This document shows positions 35,412 through 44,812 of a DNA stretch of 64,000 nt, in pieces. Numbering within the stretch: the first letter of the stretch is position 1; each line of letters opens with the position of its first letter. A program made the translations under genes and the position numbers. The notes beneath the pieces were generated by a model. That model saw only the letters and a program-made list of their open reading frames with translations. It searched no databases and was not told the origin of the DNA. This DNA is from Caballeronia humi (GTDB lineage: Bacteria; Pseudomonadota; Gammaproteobacteria; Burkholderiales; Burkholderiaceae), in contig NZ_FCNW02000026.1 of NCBI RefSeq assembly GCF_001544475.1, positions 1 to 64,000 on the forward strand, given 5' to 3'.

Positions 35412-36560
35412 ATGAAAATCACCAAACTCGAAACCTTCATCGTCCCGCCGCGCTGGTGCTTCCTCAAGATCGAAACCGACGAGGGCATCGTCGGCTGGGG
35501 CGAGCCGGTCGTCGAGGGGCGCGCGCACACCGTCGCCGCCGCCGTCGACGAACTAGCCGATTACCTGATCGGCAAGGATCCGCTCCTGATCGAGGACCAC
35601 TGGCAGGTCATGTACCGCTCCGGCTTCTATCGCGGCGGGCCGATCGGCATGAGCGCGATCGCGGGCGTCGATCAGGCGCTGTGGGACATCAAGGGCAAGC
35701 ATCATGGCGTGCCGGTTCACGCGCTGCTCGGCGGCCAGGTGCGCGACAGGATCAAGGTCTATTCGTGGATCGGCGGCGATCGTCCGAGCGACGTCGCGAA
35801 CAACGCGCGCGCCGTGGTCGAGCGCGGCTTCAAGGCGGTGAAGATGAACGGCTCGGAAGAGCTTCAGATCATCGATACCTTCGACAAGGTGCAAGGCGTC
35901 ATCGATAACGTCGCGGCGGTGCGCGAGGCGGTCGGGCCGAACGTGGGCATCGGCGTGGATTTCCATGGCCGTGTGCACAAGCCGATGGCGAAGGTTCTCG
36001 CGAAGGAACTCGATCCGTTCAAGCTGATGTTCATCGAGGAGCCCGTGCTGTCGGAGAACGTGGAAGCGTTGCGCGACATCGTCAACCAGACGAGCACGCC
36101 GATCGCTCTCGGCGAGCGGCTCTACTCGCGCTGGGACTTCAAGCACATCCTCGCGGGCGGGTACGTCGACATCATCCAGCCGGACGCGTCGCATGCGGGC
36201 GGGATTACGGAATGCCGCAAGATCGCGTCGATGGCGGAGGCATACGACGTCGCCGTCGCGCTGCACTGCCCGCTCGGGCCGATCGCGCTCGCGACTTGCC
36301 TGCAGATCGACGCCGTCAGCTACAACGCGTTCATCCAGGAGCAGAGTCTCGGGATTCACTACAACAAGGGCAACGACCTGCTCGACTACATCCGCAATCC
36401 GGAAGTGTTCAAGTATGACGATGGCATGGTCGCGATTCCGCAAGGGCCGGGGCTTGGCATCGACGTGAACGAGGAGAAGGTGCGCGAGATGGCGAAGGTA
36501 GGTCACCGCTGGCGCAATCCGGTGTGGCGTCACGCGGATGGCAGCGTGGCGGAGTGGTGA
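35412..36560 (+). CDS. dgoD: D-galactonate dehydratase
   Basis: 382 residues, same length as E. coli DgoD; enolase superfamily. It dehydrates D-galactonate to 2-dehydro-3-deoxy-D-galactonate. Metal ligands align: Asp183 (GVDFHG), Glu209 (FIEEPV) and Glu235 (GERLYSR), with His185 and His285-type HCPLGP also present. CAGGAGACGCTTCTC precedes the ATG at 35412. The divergent GntR regulator is a likely partner. No dgoK/dgoA genes are adjacent in the window. Confidence 0.93.
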   Translation: MKITKLETFIVPPRWCFLKIETDEGIVGWGEPVVEGRAHTVAAAVDELADYLIGKDPLLIEDHWQVMYRSGFYRGGPIGMSAIAGVDQALWDIKGKHHGVPVHALLGGQVRDRIKVYSWIGGDRPSDVANNARAVVERGFKAVKMNGSEELQIIDTFDKVQGVIDNVAAVREAVGPNVGIGVDFHGRVHKPMAKVLAKELDPFKLMFIEEPVLSENVEALRDIVNQTSTPIALGERLYSRWDFKHILAGGYVDIIQPDASHAGGITECRKIASMAEAYDVAVALHCPLGPIALATCLQIDAVSYNAFIQEQSLGIHYNKGNDLLDYIRNPEVFKYDDGMVAIPQGPGLGIDVNEEKVREMAKVGHRWRNPVWRHADGSVAEW

Positions 36561-36943
36561 TTTCAGGTGAGTCGTGGGTGATGCACGCTTGAACCGAGTT
36601 CGACGCAAGCTTTGCACGAGCGCGGTTGATGCTGGGTTCGTGCGTGGCTTTGCGTTTGGCTCGTGCGTAGCTTGCGGTTGATCCGCACGGGTTCGGGCTT
36701 GCCCCGTGCCGGTTCGCGCCGGCTCACGCCGGTTCGTGCTTGAGACGTGCTGGCTTCGTTCCTGATTCGAGCCTGGTCGGAGTCGGTTCGCGCTTGATCC
36801 GGGCATGACCCGCACTTCCCAGGATGGCCCCGCGGCCGCTGGCGCATCAGCACACACGCCCGCCGGTTTGCGCCATCTCGCACATTCGGGCGCGGAGTTT
36901 GCGTTTATGCTTGCATCACCTGCAATCGCCCCGAGAGACGAGC
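36561..36943. repeat. Degenerate repeat-like intergenic region
   Basis: 383 bp without a credible gene. GGTTCG occurs five times between 36635 and 36790 and GCTTGA/GCTTGC variants recur between them, giving a decayed tandem pattern with irregular spacing. On the leftward strand an open frame reads through it, with Arg/Thr/Gln-rich composition; I regard it as spurious. The 3' part near 36944 is the leader of the next gene. Confidence 0.5.
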
Positions 36944-37246
36944 ATGTACCACACCTTTCCTGACGAGTATGTCCGCGCGCAAATGGCCGTCGGCGCGATT
37001 GTGCTGTTCGGCGTGTTGCGCGTGGTCGGCGCGGCGATGGGCGCCGAGCGCGGCTGGCGTATGTCGACGGTCAATTGGTGCTTTATCGGCGCAGCGGTCA
37101 TGTTCTGCTTGCCGCAACTCTTCGATCTGCTCGCTTTCGCGTTCGCGTCGCATAAGGCGTTCGTCGAACTTGAGGGCAAGGTGGTCGGTTGCGCGGTCGC
37201 GCTGTTCTTTGCGCCGATCGTGTGTCACAAGCTGGGGTATGAGTAG
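36944..37246 (+). CDS. Small integral membrane protein, function unknown
   Basis: 100 residues with three hydrophobic stretches, about 12-31, 45-68 and 77-96. It starts MYHTFPDEYVRAQMAVGAIV and contains Cys47, Cys55 and Cys81. SD GAGAGACGAGC precedes the ATG. No family recognised. Upstream is a repeat-like spacer and downstream a CopD protein on the other strand. Confidence 0.6.
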   Translation: MYHTFPDEYVRAQMAVGAIVLFGVLRVVGAAMGAERGWRMSTVNWCFIGAAVMFCLPQLFDLLAFAFASHKAFVELEGKVVGCAVALFFAPIVCHKLGYE

Positions 37247-37394
37247 CCGCCGGGCGTTGCTGACGGCTTGGCGGAGAAGACGGCAATTCACGCGTGATGC
37301 CGCGACGCAAGGTCGAATATGTCGCTCGAAACGTCGATGAAACGACGAACTTACCGGGGCCAAAAGAGGTGCCTCAAGCGTCGAGCCGCAACGG

Positions 37395-38330
37395 CTAACC
37401 GCCAACCGCAAACCCCGGCACGCTGTGCGACAGCACCGCCGCTGCCACAAACACCCCGATCATCAGCAACGCCTCGACGCGCATCACGCCCGTGAAGGTA
37501 TGCGCATCGACGGTCGATGCCGTGCGCTGCAAACGCGGCAACGCCGACCAGCGATTCAGCGCACCGAACAGCAGCGCCGTGGCGACCAGCACCGCTTTCA
37601 CGATCAGCACGTGCCCCCAGATGCTCGCCTGCAGCACGCTCGCCGCGCCGCCGAGTCCGCGCACCGCGTTGAACACGCCCGTCGCGACGACCAGCGCCAC
37701 CGCGACCACCGCCACCTTCGACATGCGCCCCGCGAGGCGGATCAAGAACGCGCGCGCGAGTGACGTGCCGAGTGCCGGCAGCACCGCGAACGCCCCCGCG
37801 ATCACGATGCCGCCCCACACACCCGTCGCCAACAGATGCACGGTCTGCACGATTTCGGCGACGGAAAACGCGCCAGCATCGGCTGCATGCCCGACCGATG
37901 CCTTGCCCGCCGCCGCCACGATCGCCCCAAGCGCGGCGAACGCGAGCCTTCCGCCGCCCATCGACGCCCCCGACGCGCACGCGCACACGAGCAGCACGCT
38001 GCCGCCAAACGCAATCGCCCAACCCATGCCGGCATGCGTCGCGGTAAGCACAATCCAAACGGCGGAGCCCGCCTCGGCGACGGGCACGCCGCTCATCGAA
38101 GCCGCCTGCAGCCAGAGCGACGCGAGGTTCGCGAGCGCAAGCAGCAGCGCCCCGCCGATACCCACGCGCCACGCCCGCACCCAGCCGAAACGCGCGGGCG
38201 ACACGGGCGCAAACGCCTTCTCGCTCGATAGCCACGCGTTCATCAGCACGGCGCCGAGCACGCACGCGAACGCGATGTCGGCGAGCGCGGCGACTGCGAC
38301 CTGCGCGAACCAGATCGGGTCGCCGTTCAT
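37395..38330 (-). CDS. CopD-family integral membrane protein
   Basis: 311 residues with about eight membrane helices. The C-terminal CopD-like part includes SVAEIVQTVHLLATGVWGG and VALVVATGVFNAVRGLG, with conserved His residues used for copper in CopD. Predicted inner-membrane copper resistance/transport. No copC partner is in the neighbourhood. ATG at 38330 is the first Met and fits the N-terminal helix. Confidence 0.82.
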   Translation of the reverse strand: MNGDPIWFAQVAVAALADIAFACVLGAVLMNAWLSSEKAFAPVSPARFGWVRAWRVGIGGALLLALANLASLWLQAASMSGVPVAEAGSAVWIVLTATHAGMGWAIAFGGSVLLVCACASGASMGGGRLAFAALGAIVAAAGKASVGHAADAGAFSVAEIVQTVHLLATGVWGGIVIAGAFAVLPALGTSLARAFLIRLAGRMSKVAVVAVALVVATGVFNAVRGLGGAASVLQASIWGHVLIVKAVLVATALLFGALNRWSALPRLQRTASTVDAHTFTGVMRVEALLMIGVFVAAAVLSHSVPGFAVGG

Positions 38331-38821
38331 GGGCGGCCCCGGAAAATAAGTAGCGAAACGAACGTCATTGGAGCGCGTTACGAGGACGATAGGGAGGGTT
38401 TAAGTACAACGCGAAACGTAAAGAACAGGCAGCGATCCGCCGCGAAGTCTAGTCGAAGGCGCGGACAGCGTGCACGTAATGAAACGCCTTGATACTTTTC
38501 GCGGATGTCAGCCGGCGCCGCATCGGGTCGAATGTTTGTCGATGCCAACTATATGCAAAACACGCTACAAGCCCACCGGACGGGCTTGCCGGGCAACGCG
38601 AAGTCACGTGACAAATTGTCGCGGAAACGCCGCAGAGCCCGTCAGGAAAGGCTAAGCCCAAATAGTCATCATCATTCATCGATGATAGAATGCCGGTCGC
38701 GTCGAAGGCTCCCGGAGCCTTTTGTGGTAGCAGTCCGCCACGTGTTCGCCACGTATCAGCAAGTCCTTTCGCACCGAGCCGAACGAAGCTCGGCAGGTCC
38801 CCGAATTTCATGGAGTGTCGC
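38331..38821. other. Intergenic region upstream of the cytochrome genes
   Basis: 491 bp between divergent genes (CopD-type leftward, cytochrome rightward). It includes a hairpin at 38705-38721 and a possible -10 TAGAAT at 38686-38691. No protein-coding gene is supported. Several T-rich motifs near 38400 may serve the leftward promoter. Confidence 0.45.
38705..38721 (+). terminator. Hairpin in the cytochrome leader
   Basis: AAGGCTC-CCG-GAGCCTT forms a 7-bp stem followed by TTG after TT. It lies about 115 bp upstream of the cytochrome start and just downstream of a candidate -10. It could be an attenuator or the end of a short RNA. Confidence 0.4.
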
Positions 38822-39553
38822 GTGTCTTCAAGACGCAATTTCCGTCCGCTGCTCGCCTCGTTGCTCGGCCTGGCACTGATTGGCAGCGCCGGCATTTTCA
38901 ATGCCGCGCAGGCGCAAACCCAGCCGATCGCACCCGACACCATGGCCGCTCGCGTGCAAGGCTGTACGGCGTGCCACGGCGTGCATGGTGAAGGCACGGA
39001 CAACGACTATTTCCCGCGTCTTGCCGGCAAGCCCGCCGACTATCTGTACAACCAGTTGCAGAATTTCCGTGAAGGGCGCCGCAAGTACCCGCCGATGAAC
39101 TACCTCGTCACGTATCTCTCCGACGACTATCTGCACAAGATCGCCGAGTACTTCTCGCAACAGCGCCCGCCGTACCCGCCGCCCACGAAGAGCAACGTGT
39201 CGCCCGCGACGATCGCGCGCGGCCAGCAAATCGTGCTCAACGGCGACGCAGGCAAGCAGATTCCCGCTTGCGCGGCCTGCCACGGCAAGTCGCTGACCGG
39301 CATGCAGCCGGCCATTCCAGGTCTCGTCGGTCTGCATTCGGACTACATCAGCGCGCAGATCGGCGCATGGCGTTCGGGCACGCGGCACGCGAAAGCGCCT
39401 GATTGCATGCAGCAGATCGCCACCCGCCTGACGGACGACGACGTCACCGCCGTCGCCGCATGGCTCTCGACGCAAACCGCACCCGCCAACCCGGTGCCCG
39501 CGCCCGCTGGCTCGTTGAAGATGCCGCTGACCTGCGGCAGCGAACCGCATTAA
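38822..39553 (+). CDS. Diheme c-type cytochrome (c4-like), exported
   Basis: 243 residues if started at GTG 38822. Signal peptide (RRNFRPLLASLLGLALIGSAG, cleavage near AQA). Two heme-binding sites CTACH (residue about 52) and CAACH (about 155), each within a class I cytochrome c domain, plus distal Met candidates PPMNYL and APDCMQQ. I choose GTG because GGAG lies 6 bp upstream of it, while ATG 38810 has no Shine-Dalgarno. It is followed 21 bp later by a triheme cytochrome and is likely cotranscribed. Confidence 0.88.
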   Translation: MSSRRNFRPLLASLLGLALIGSAGIFNAAQAQTQPIAPDTMAARVQGCTACHGVHGEGTDNDYFPRLAGKPADYLYNQLQNFREGRRKYPPMNYLVTYLSDDYLHKIAEYFSQQRPPYPPPTKSNVSPATIARGQQIVLNGDAGKQIPACAACHGKSLTGMQPAIPGLVGLHSDYISAQIGAWRSGTRHAKAPDCMQQIATRLTDDDVTAVAAWLSTQTAPANPVPAPAGSLKMPLTCGSEPH

Positions 39554-39574
39554 GGCGTGAGGAGCGACCACAAA

Positions 39575-40870
39575 ATGAAACGCAAGTCCCTGTTCGCACT
39601 CTCGGCTGTCGTCGTGGCAGCCGTCGCAGCCGGCGCCGTCCTCTGGTCTGGCGGCAACAACCTCCATTCGGGCGGCGCCATCGCGGCCACGCCCGCGGAC
39701 AAAGCCGCGCTCGTCAAGCAAGGCGAGTATCTCGCCCGCGCCGGCGACTGTATCGCATGCCACACGGTGCGCGGCGGCAAGGAATTCGCCGGCGGCCTGC
39801 CGATGGCCACGCCGTTCGGCACGATGTTCACTCCGAACATCACGCCCGACGACCAATATGGCATCGGCAAATGGACATCGGACGACTTCTACCGCGCGAT
39901 GCATACCGGCCGGTCGAAGGACGGCAGTCTGCTCTACCCCGGCTTCCCATTCACGAGCTACACGAAGGTCACGCGCGCGGATTCGGACGCGATTTACGCG
40001 TACCTGCGTTCGGTGTCGCCGGTGTCGGTGGCAAGCCGTCCGCATGAACTGCGCTTCCCGTTCAACAACCGCAACCTGCTGATCGGCTGGCGCACGCTGT
40101 TCTTCTCGGAAGGCGAGTACAAGCCGGACCCGACGAAGTCGGTCGAATGGAACCGCGGCGCGTATCTCGTCGAAGGCCTGGGCCACTGCGCGATGTGTCA
40201 CACCTCAATCAACGCGATGGGCGGCCCGGTCAACTCGGCGGCGTTCGCTGGCGGCCTGATCCCGCTGCAAAACTGGTACGCGCCGTCGCTGACGTCGAAC
40301 AAGGAAGCCGGCTTGGGCGACTGGGACATCAAGGACATCAACGACCTGTTGAAAACCGGCGTGTCGCAGCGCGGCGCGGTGTTTGGCCCGATGGCGGAAG
40401 TGGTCCACAACAGCCTGCAATACATGACGGACGCGGACATCAACGCGATGTCGACGTATCTCAAGTCGATTCCGCAGAAGAACGAAGCGCCGGAAACGAT
40501 GCAGCTCGAAACGTCCGAGAAGTTCGGCACCGAGCTGATGCAGATGGGCCAGAAGGTCTACACCGAGAACTGCGCGAAGTGTCACGCGGAGAACGGTCTG
40601 GGCAAGCCGCCGGCCTATCCGCCGCTCGCGAACAACCCGTCGATCCAGATGCAATCGGCCGTCAACCCGATCCGCATGACGCTGAACGGCGGCTATCCGC
40701 CGAGCACCGGCGGCAACCCGATGCCGCACGGCATGCCGCCGTTCGCGCAGGCGCTGTCGGATACGGAAGTGGCCGCGGTGGTGACGTACATTCGTCGTTC
40801 GTGGGGCAACCACGGCACGCCGGTGTCGCCGCAGCAGGTCAGCAACCTGCGTTCGGCGCCGCTCGACTGA
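39575..40870 (+). CDS. Triheme membrane-associated c-type cytochrome
   Basis: 431 residues. An N-terminal hydrophobic helix (LFALSAVVVAAVAAGAVLW) anchors the protein. Three heme sites CIACH, CAMCH and CAKCH lie in three cytochrome c domains. The layout matches the cytochrome subunit of membrane alcohol/aldehyde/gluconate dehydrogenases (AdhB-like), but no dehydrogenase catalytic gene is adjacent. Start at 39575 follows GAGGAGCGACCACAAA. With the upstream diheme protein it forms an electron-transfer pair of unknown donor. Confidence 0.88.
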   Translation: MKRKSLFALSAVVVAAVAAGAVLWSGGNNLHSGGAIAATPADKAALVKQGEYLARAGDCIACHTVRGGKEFAGGLPMATPFGTMFTPNITPDDQYGIGKWTSDDFYRAMHTGRSKDGSLLYPGFPFTSYTKVTRADSDAIYAYLRSVSPVSVASRPHELRFPFNNRNLLIGWRTLFFSEGEYKPDPTKSVEWNRGAYLVEGLGHCAMCHTSINAMGGPVNSAAFAGGLIPLQNWYAPSLTSNKEAGLGDWDIKDINDLLKTGVSQRGAVFGPMAEVVHNSLQYMTDADINAMSTYLKSIPQKNEAPETMQLETSEKFGTELMQMGQKVYTENCAKCHAENGLGKPPAYPPLANNPSIQMQSAVNPIRMTLNGGYPPSTGGNPMPHGMPPFAQALSDTEVAAVVTYIRRSWGNHGTPVSPQQVSNLRSAPLD

Positions 40871-41003
40871 GCCATTCGCCGCAAGGGCGTACAATAGACG
40901 CTGGGGCGCAGCCTTGAAGCCGGGGCCGCGCCCCTTGTCTTTTATACGCAGCAGTTCACGTGGCGTCCGCGAGGCTTCATGCGGGCGCGCGACGAGGAGG
41001 CGA

Positions 41004-41624
41004 ATGCATTTTGGTGAGCGGTTCAACAGCATCAGTCATCTGATCGGCACGGTGCTGTCAGTGGCGGGACTGGCGGCGCTCGTCACGATGGCGTCGATGG
41101 AGGGTGATCCGTACAAGGTGGTGAGCTTCGCCGTCTATGGCGCGATGCTCTTCGCGCTGTACCTGATCTCCACGCTGTATCACTGGGCGCGCAACCCGCG
41201 CGTCAAGGCAATACTGCAAAAATGCGATCATTCGGCAATCTACTTGCTGATCGCAGGCAGCTACACCCCGTTTGCGCTCGTGACATTGCGCGGTCCGTGG
41301 GGCTGGTCGCTGTTCGGCGTAAGCTGGGGGCTGGCCGCCTTCGGCATCGTGCAGGAACTCACGCTCGGGCGCCGAACCCGCAGCGTTTCGATGGTGCTTT
41401 ACGTGTTGATGGGCTGGCTCGCGCTCGTAGCCGTCCGTCCGCTCGTTTCGGCGCTGCCGCCCGCAGGCACTGCGTGGCTGGTGGCGGGCGGCGTGATCTA
41501 TAGCGCCGGTATCTACTTTTTCATCAACGACGAGCGCATCCGGCACGGCCACGGTATCTGGCACCTGTTCGTGCTGGCAGGCAGCTTGTGTCAATTTGTC
41601 AGCGTTGCGCGCTACGTCGCCTGA
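41004..41624 (+). CDS. Hemolysin III family (PAQR) membrane protein
   Basis: 206 residues with seven membrane helices. Seen: N-terminal GERFNSISHLIGTVLSV, LISTLYHW, the HlyIII signature KCDHSAIYLLIAGSYTPFALV, and the C-terminal HGIWHLFVLAGSLCQF. These His, Asp and Ser residues form the Zn site in PAQR proteins. Despite the family name, its role in this organism is unknown. AGGAGG precedes the ATG by 5 bp. Confidence 0.9.
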   Translation: MHFGERFNSISHLIGTVLSVAGLAALVTMASMEGDPYKVVSFAVYGAMLFALYLISTLYHWARNPRVKAILQKCDHSAIYLLIAGSYTPFALVTLRGPWGWSLFGVSWGLAAFGIVQELTLGRRTRSVSMVLYVLMGWLALVAVRPLVSALPPAGTAWLVAGGVIYSAGIYFFINDERIRHGHGIWHLFVLAGSLCQFVSVARYVA

Positions 41625-41878
41625 AGGCGCGTACGGCGCGCGCAGTGCCTGACACGCGAAACGCATCACGGCGTTTCAGATGCAACTTAACGCCAGTCGA
41701 CGTGTCTTGATAGCGCGTCGAACTTCGCGGCATCTTTCCAGACGCCCGGTGAATGCACCGGTCGCCATGCCGCCCGATTTCTTCGATCGTCGTACGCGCG
41801 CTGATTTCAGCGCAACAGTCCGCATTTGCGGGCAACAAGCGTCAGCGCCGGTCGTCATACCGAATTTGCAAACAATCT

Positions 41879-43351
41879 ATGTCTTTTGATTCCCTCGGCC
41901 TGTCCGAACCCCTGCTGCGTGCCGTCAACGAACTCGGTTACAGCACCCCGACGCCTATCCAGCTCCAGGCGATTCCCGCCGTCCTAAACGGCGGCGACCT
42001 GCTTGCCGGCGCGCAAACCGGCACCGGCAAGACGGCCGGCTTTACCTTGCCGATCCTGCAGCGCCTGTCGCAAATGGCGCCGCCCGCCGCCGGGGCCAAG
42101 CGCCACGTGCGCGCGCTGATCCTCACGCCGACGCGCGAACTTGCCGCCCAGGTCGAGGAAAGCGTGCGCGCCTACGGCAAGTACATGAAGCTGAAGTCGA
42201 CGGTGATGTTCGGCGGCGTCGGCATCAACCCGCAGATCGATGCTTTGAAGCGCGGCGTCGATATCGTCGTGGCGACGCCTGGGCGTCTGCTCGACCACAT
42301 GCAGCAGAAGACGATCGACGTGTCGCATCTCGAAATCCTCGTGCTCGACGAAGCCGACCGCATGCTCGACATGGGCTTCATCCACGACATCAAGCGCGTG
42401 CTCGCGAAGCTGCCGCCGAAGCGCCAGAACCTGCTCTTCTCGGCCACGTTCTCGGATGAAATCAAGACGCTCGCCGACAACTTGCTCGATTCGCCGGCGT
42501 TGATCGAAGTCGCGCGCCGCAACACGACGGCCGAGCGCATCGAGCAGAAGATCTATCCCGTCGATCGCGACAAGAAGCGCGAATTGCTCACGCACCTGAT
42601 CAAGCAGAACAACTGGTTCCAGGTGCTCGTGTTCACGCGCACGAAGCACGGCGCGAACCGGCTGGCCGAGCAGCTCGGCAAGGACGGCATCAGCGCACTC
42701 GCGATTCACGGCAACAAGAGCCAGTCGGCGCGTACGCGCGCGCTCGCCGAGTTCAAGGGCGAGACGCTGCAGGTGCTGGTCGCGACCGATATCGCCGCGC
42801 GCGGTATCGATATCGATCAACTGCCGCACGTCGTGAACTACGACCTGCCGAACGTGCCGGAAGACTATGTCCACCGGATCGGCCGTACGGGGCGCGCGGG
42901 CGCGACGGGCGAGGCGGTGTCGCTCGTGTGCGTCGATGAGCATCAGTTGCTGAAGGATATCGAGCGGCTCATCAAGCGGCCGATTCCGCAGGAAATCATC
43001 GCCGGATTCGAGCCGGACCCGCATGCAAAGGCAGAACCGATCCAGCGCCGCAGCCAGGGCGGCGGCGGTGGCGGTGGCCAGCGCGCGCCGCGTCAGGGCG
43101 CGCCACGACGCGATGGCGCGAAGCCGGCTCATGCGAACGGCGGTGGAAACGGCGGCAAGAAGCCTGCCCCGACCAAGCCGAACGGCAACTCGAGCGCCCC
43201 GCGCAAAGCCGATGCGCCGCGTCCCGCGCATTCGAATGGTCAGCGCAATGGACCGGCGGGTGGCGCTGCGCTGCTCGGCGGCAAGCCGCGCGGCGATGGC
43301 ACCGGTGCTGGCCGCCGCGACACGCCGCGTTCGGGGCAGCGCGGCCGCTGA
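41879..43351 (+). CDS. rhlE: DEAD-box ATP-dependent RNA helicase RhlE-like
   Basis: 490 residues. Q motif (SFDSLGLSEPLLRAVNELGYSTPTPIQ), Walker A AQTGTGKT, PTRELAAQV, DEADRMLDMGF, SATF, ARGIDI and HRIGRTGRAG all present. The C-terminal ~110 residues are Gly/Asn/Pro/Lys-rich and disordered, as usual for RhlE. It unwinds RNA, probably in RNA decay or ribosome assembly. ATG at 41879. A hairpin lies just after the stop codon. Confidence 0.93.
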   Translation: MSFDSLGLSEPLLRAVNELGYSTPTPIQLQAIPAVLNGGDLLAGAQTGTGKTAGFTLPILQRLSQMAPPAAGAKRHVRALILTPTRELAAQVEESVRAYGKYMKLKSTVMFGGVGINPQIDALKRGVDIVVATPGRLLDHMQQKTIDVSHLEILVLDEADRMLDMGFIHDIKRVLAKLPPKRQNLLFSATFSDEIKTLADNLLDSPALIEVARRNTTAERIEQKIYPVDRDKKRELLTHLIKQNNWFQVLVFTRTKHGANRLAEQLGKDGISALAIHGNKSQSARTRALAEFKGETLQVLVATDIAARGIDIDQLPHVVNYDLPNVPEDYVHRIGRTGRAGATGEAVSLVCVDEHQLLKDIERLIKRPIPQEIIAGFEPDPHAKAEPIQRRSQGGGGGGGQRAPRQGAPRRDGAKPAHANGGGNGGKKPAPTKPNGNSSAPRKADAPRPAHSNGQRNGPAGGAALLGGKPRGDGTGAGRRDTPRSGQRGR

Positions 43352-43367
43352 TCGCGTAGCTAGAAAG

Positions 43368-43392
43368 GGCGCGGCTTCTTAAAAGCCGCGCC
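43368..43392. terminator. Hairpin between rhlE and the split-barrel gene
   Basis: GGCGCGGCTT and AAGCCGCGCC form a perfect 10-bp stem with loop CTTAA. It lies between two convergent genes. Neither side has a strong T-run, so it is a weak rho-independent terminator. Confidence 0.5.
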
Positions 43393-43398
43393 AGACAA

Positions 43399-43911
43399 TC
43401 AAGCGGCGGCGCTCGCCGCCCGCTTCAGCATCTCGACCTGCGCGCGCCAGCGCGTCGTCACGGTCTCACTTTCCACCAGCTCGAAACAAATCCCGCTCGT
43501 CAGCCGCGCATAGCCGACGCGCTGCAGTTCGCCCGTCTCTATCGTCGCGACGAAACACGCGAGCGACACGTCGTCGAGCGCGACCGCGCGGGCCTCAAGC
43601 TGGACCTGGAAGAACGCTTCGTCGAATACGAAGGTGAGCGTGGCGCGCCTCGTCGACTTGATCGCCTGCGCCGCGCGCGAGTTCGACCACAACGCAAAGC
43701 ACAGAGTGCGCGGATCGGGCGCGAACAATTCGCCGAGACTCAGAAGCGACGTCCGTACGCGACCGGCTTCGTCGACGGCGAGCAGTGACGCCGTGAAGCC
43801 GCCCTTCGTCTCGATCAACGTGCCGTCGAAAAGCGTGCGCAATTCTGGCGGCCATTCGTCGAACGCGATCTGTTCGACAGGGTGCGTGCCGGGCGATGGG
43901 GAATCGGTCAT
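43399..43911 (-). CDS. Pyridoxamine 5'-phosphate oxidase-like split-barrel protein
   Basis: 170 residues. LLSLGELFAPDPRTLCFALWSNSRAAQAIKSTRRATLTFVFDEAF-type region is compatible with the FMN-binding split-barrel fold (TLVF and FFQVQLEARAVAL strands). Domain assignment is by pattern only. Substrate and function unknown. It converges on rhlE. Start 43911 (MTDSPSPG) has no clear alternative. Confidence 0.65.
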   Translation of the reverse strand: MTDSPSPGTHPVEQIAFDEWPPELRTLFDGTLIETKGGFTASLLAVDEAGRVRTSLLSLGELFAPDPRTLCFALWSNSRAAQAIKSTRRATLTFVFDEAFFQVQLEARAVALDDVSLACFVATIETGELQRVGYARLTSGICFELVESETVTTRWRAQVEMLKRAASAAA

Positions 43912-43984
43912 GTGCGTTCTCGTCGGAGGATGGGGACCACGAGCAGCAGGCCCCGAGCTTCAGCCAACAGCCAGCCTTTTAAGA

Positions 43985-44812
43985 CTAACGGAAGAACACG
44001 TGCTGCGTAATCTTCGCAAGCGGGTAATGCACACCCGGCTGGATGCGCGCCGGCAAATCGAGCGGCTTGAGCAGCATCTTGATGCACATGTCCGCGGAGA
44101 GATTGCGCTTCACCAGCTTGTTCACACGCGCGGACAGATCGCGGTTGTACGCGGAATCGCGCGCGCGGTCCGGGTAGCGGATCGCGAACACATGCCGCAG
44201 TGCGATCTCCGAGTCCTCGTTCTTCATTTCCAGCACGCGCCGCAGCAGTGCGCCGAGCACGGCCATGCGCCCGTTGCTTTCAATCTTGTTGTACTTTTTG
44301 AAGAAGCGGAAAAAATGCTTGTAGTGGCGGACTTCGTCGGTACGGATGTTGTCAGTGATCTGCTTGAGCACCGGTTCGTCGGAGCATTGATTGATCGCGC
44401 GATACAGCGTCGCTGTCCCCGTCTCAACGACACAGCGCGCAACCATCTCCAGCGCCCGCTTCTTCTCGAAGTCCTCCATCGAACAGGTCAGCGAATATTC
44501 GGCGAAGAAGTTCTTGAACGCGGTGTCCCAATCGAACTCGGGCCACACGTGATGAATGTAGCTTTTCAGCGCGCGCCCATGCTGCATTTCCTCGGGTTCC
44601 CACTCGTTGATGAGCCAGGCGGAGATTTCGGGATCGTCGTTGAAGTAACTGCTGAGATTGCTCGTGTAAAGATCTGTGCCGCTCTCGATGAACGAGCAGG
44701 CGCATAACAACAAAAGAAGATGCTCGTTCGAAACCGCCTTGCTCCGGTCGATCCGGCTCAAGTCGATGTCCTCGATTCGCCAGGGCATCACATGGCTACT
44801 GTCGGTGTGCAT
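43985..44812 (-). CDS. Ferritin-like diiron protein
   Basis: 275 residues, all-helical. Six candidate iron ligands: Glu43 (FIESGTD), Glu75-Met-Gln-His78 (ExxH), Glu130 (VVETGTA) and Glu150-Val-Arg-His153 (ExxH), the two-ExxH diiron pattern. Length and spacing suggest a ferritin-like oxidase, related to AurF-type or fatty-acid/rubrerythrin-like enzymes; no substrate can be named. GGAG is 8 bp before the ATG. A tiny upstream ORF ends inside its start. Confidence 0.82.
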   Translation of the reverse strand: MHTDSSHVMPWRIEDIDLSRIDRSKAVSNEHLLLLLCACSFIESGTDLYTSNLSSYFNDDPEISAWLINEWEPEEMQHGRALKSYIHHVWPEFDWDTAFKNFFAEYSLTCSMEDFEKKRALEMVARCVVETGTATLYRAINQCSDEPVLKQITDNIRTDEVRHYKHFFRFFKKYNKIESNGRMAVLGALLRRVLEMKNEDSEIALRHVFAIRYPDRARDSAYNRDLSARVNKLVKRNLSADMCIKMLLKPLDLPARIQPGVHYPLAKITQHVFFR

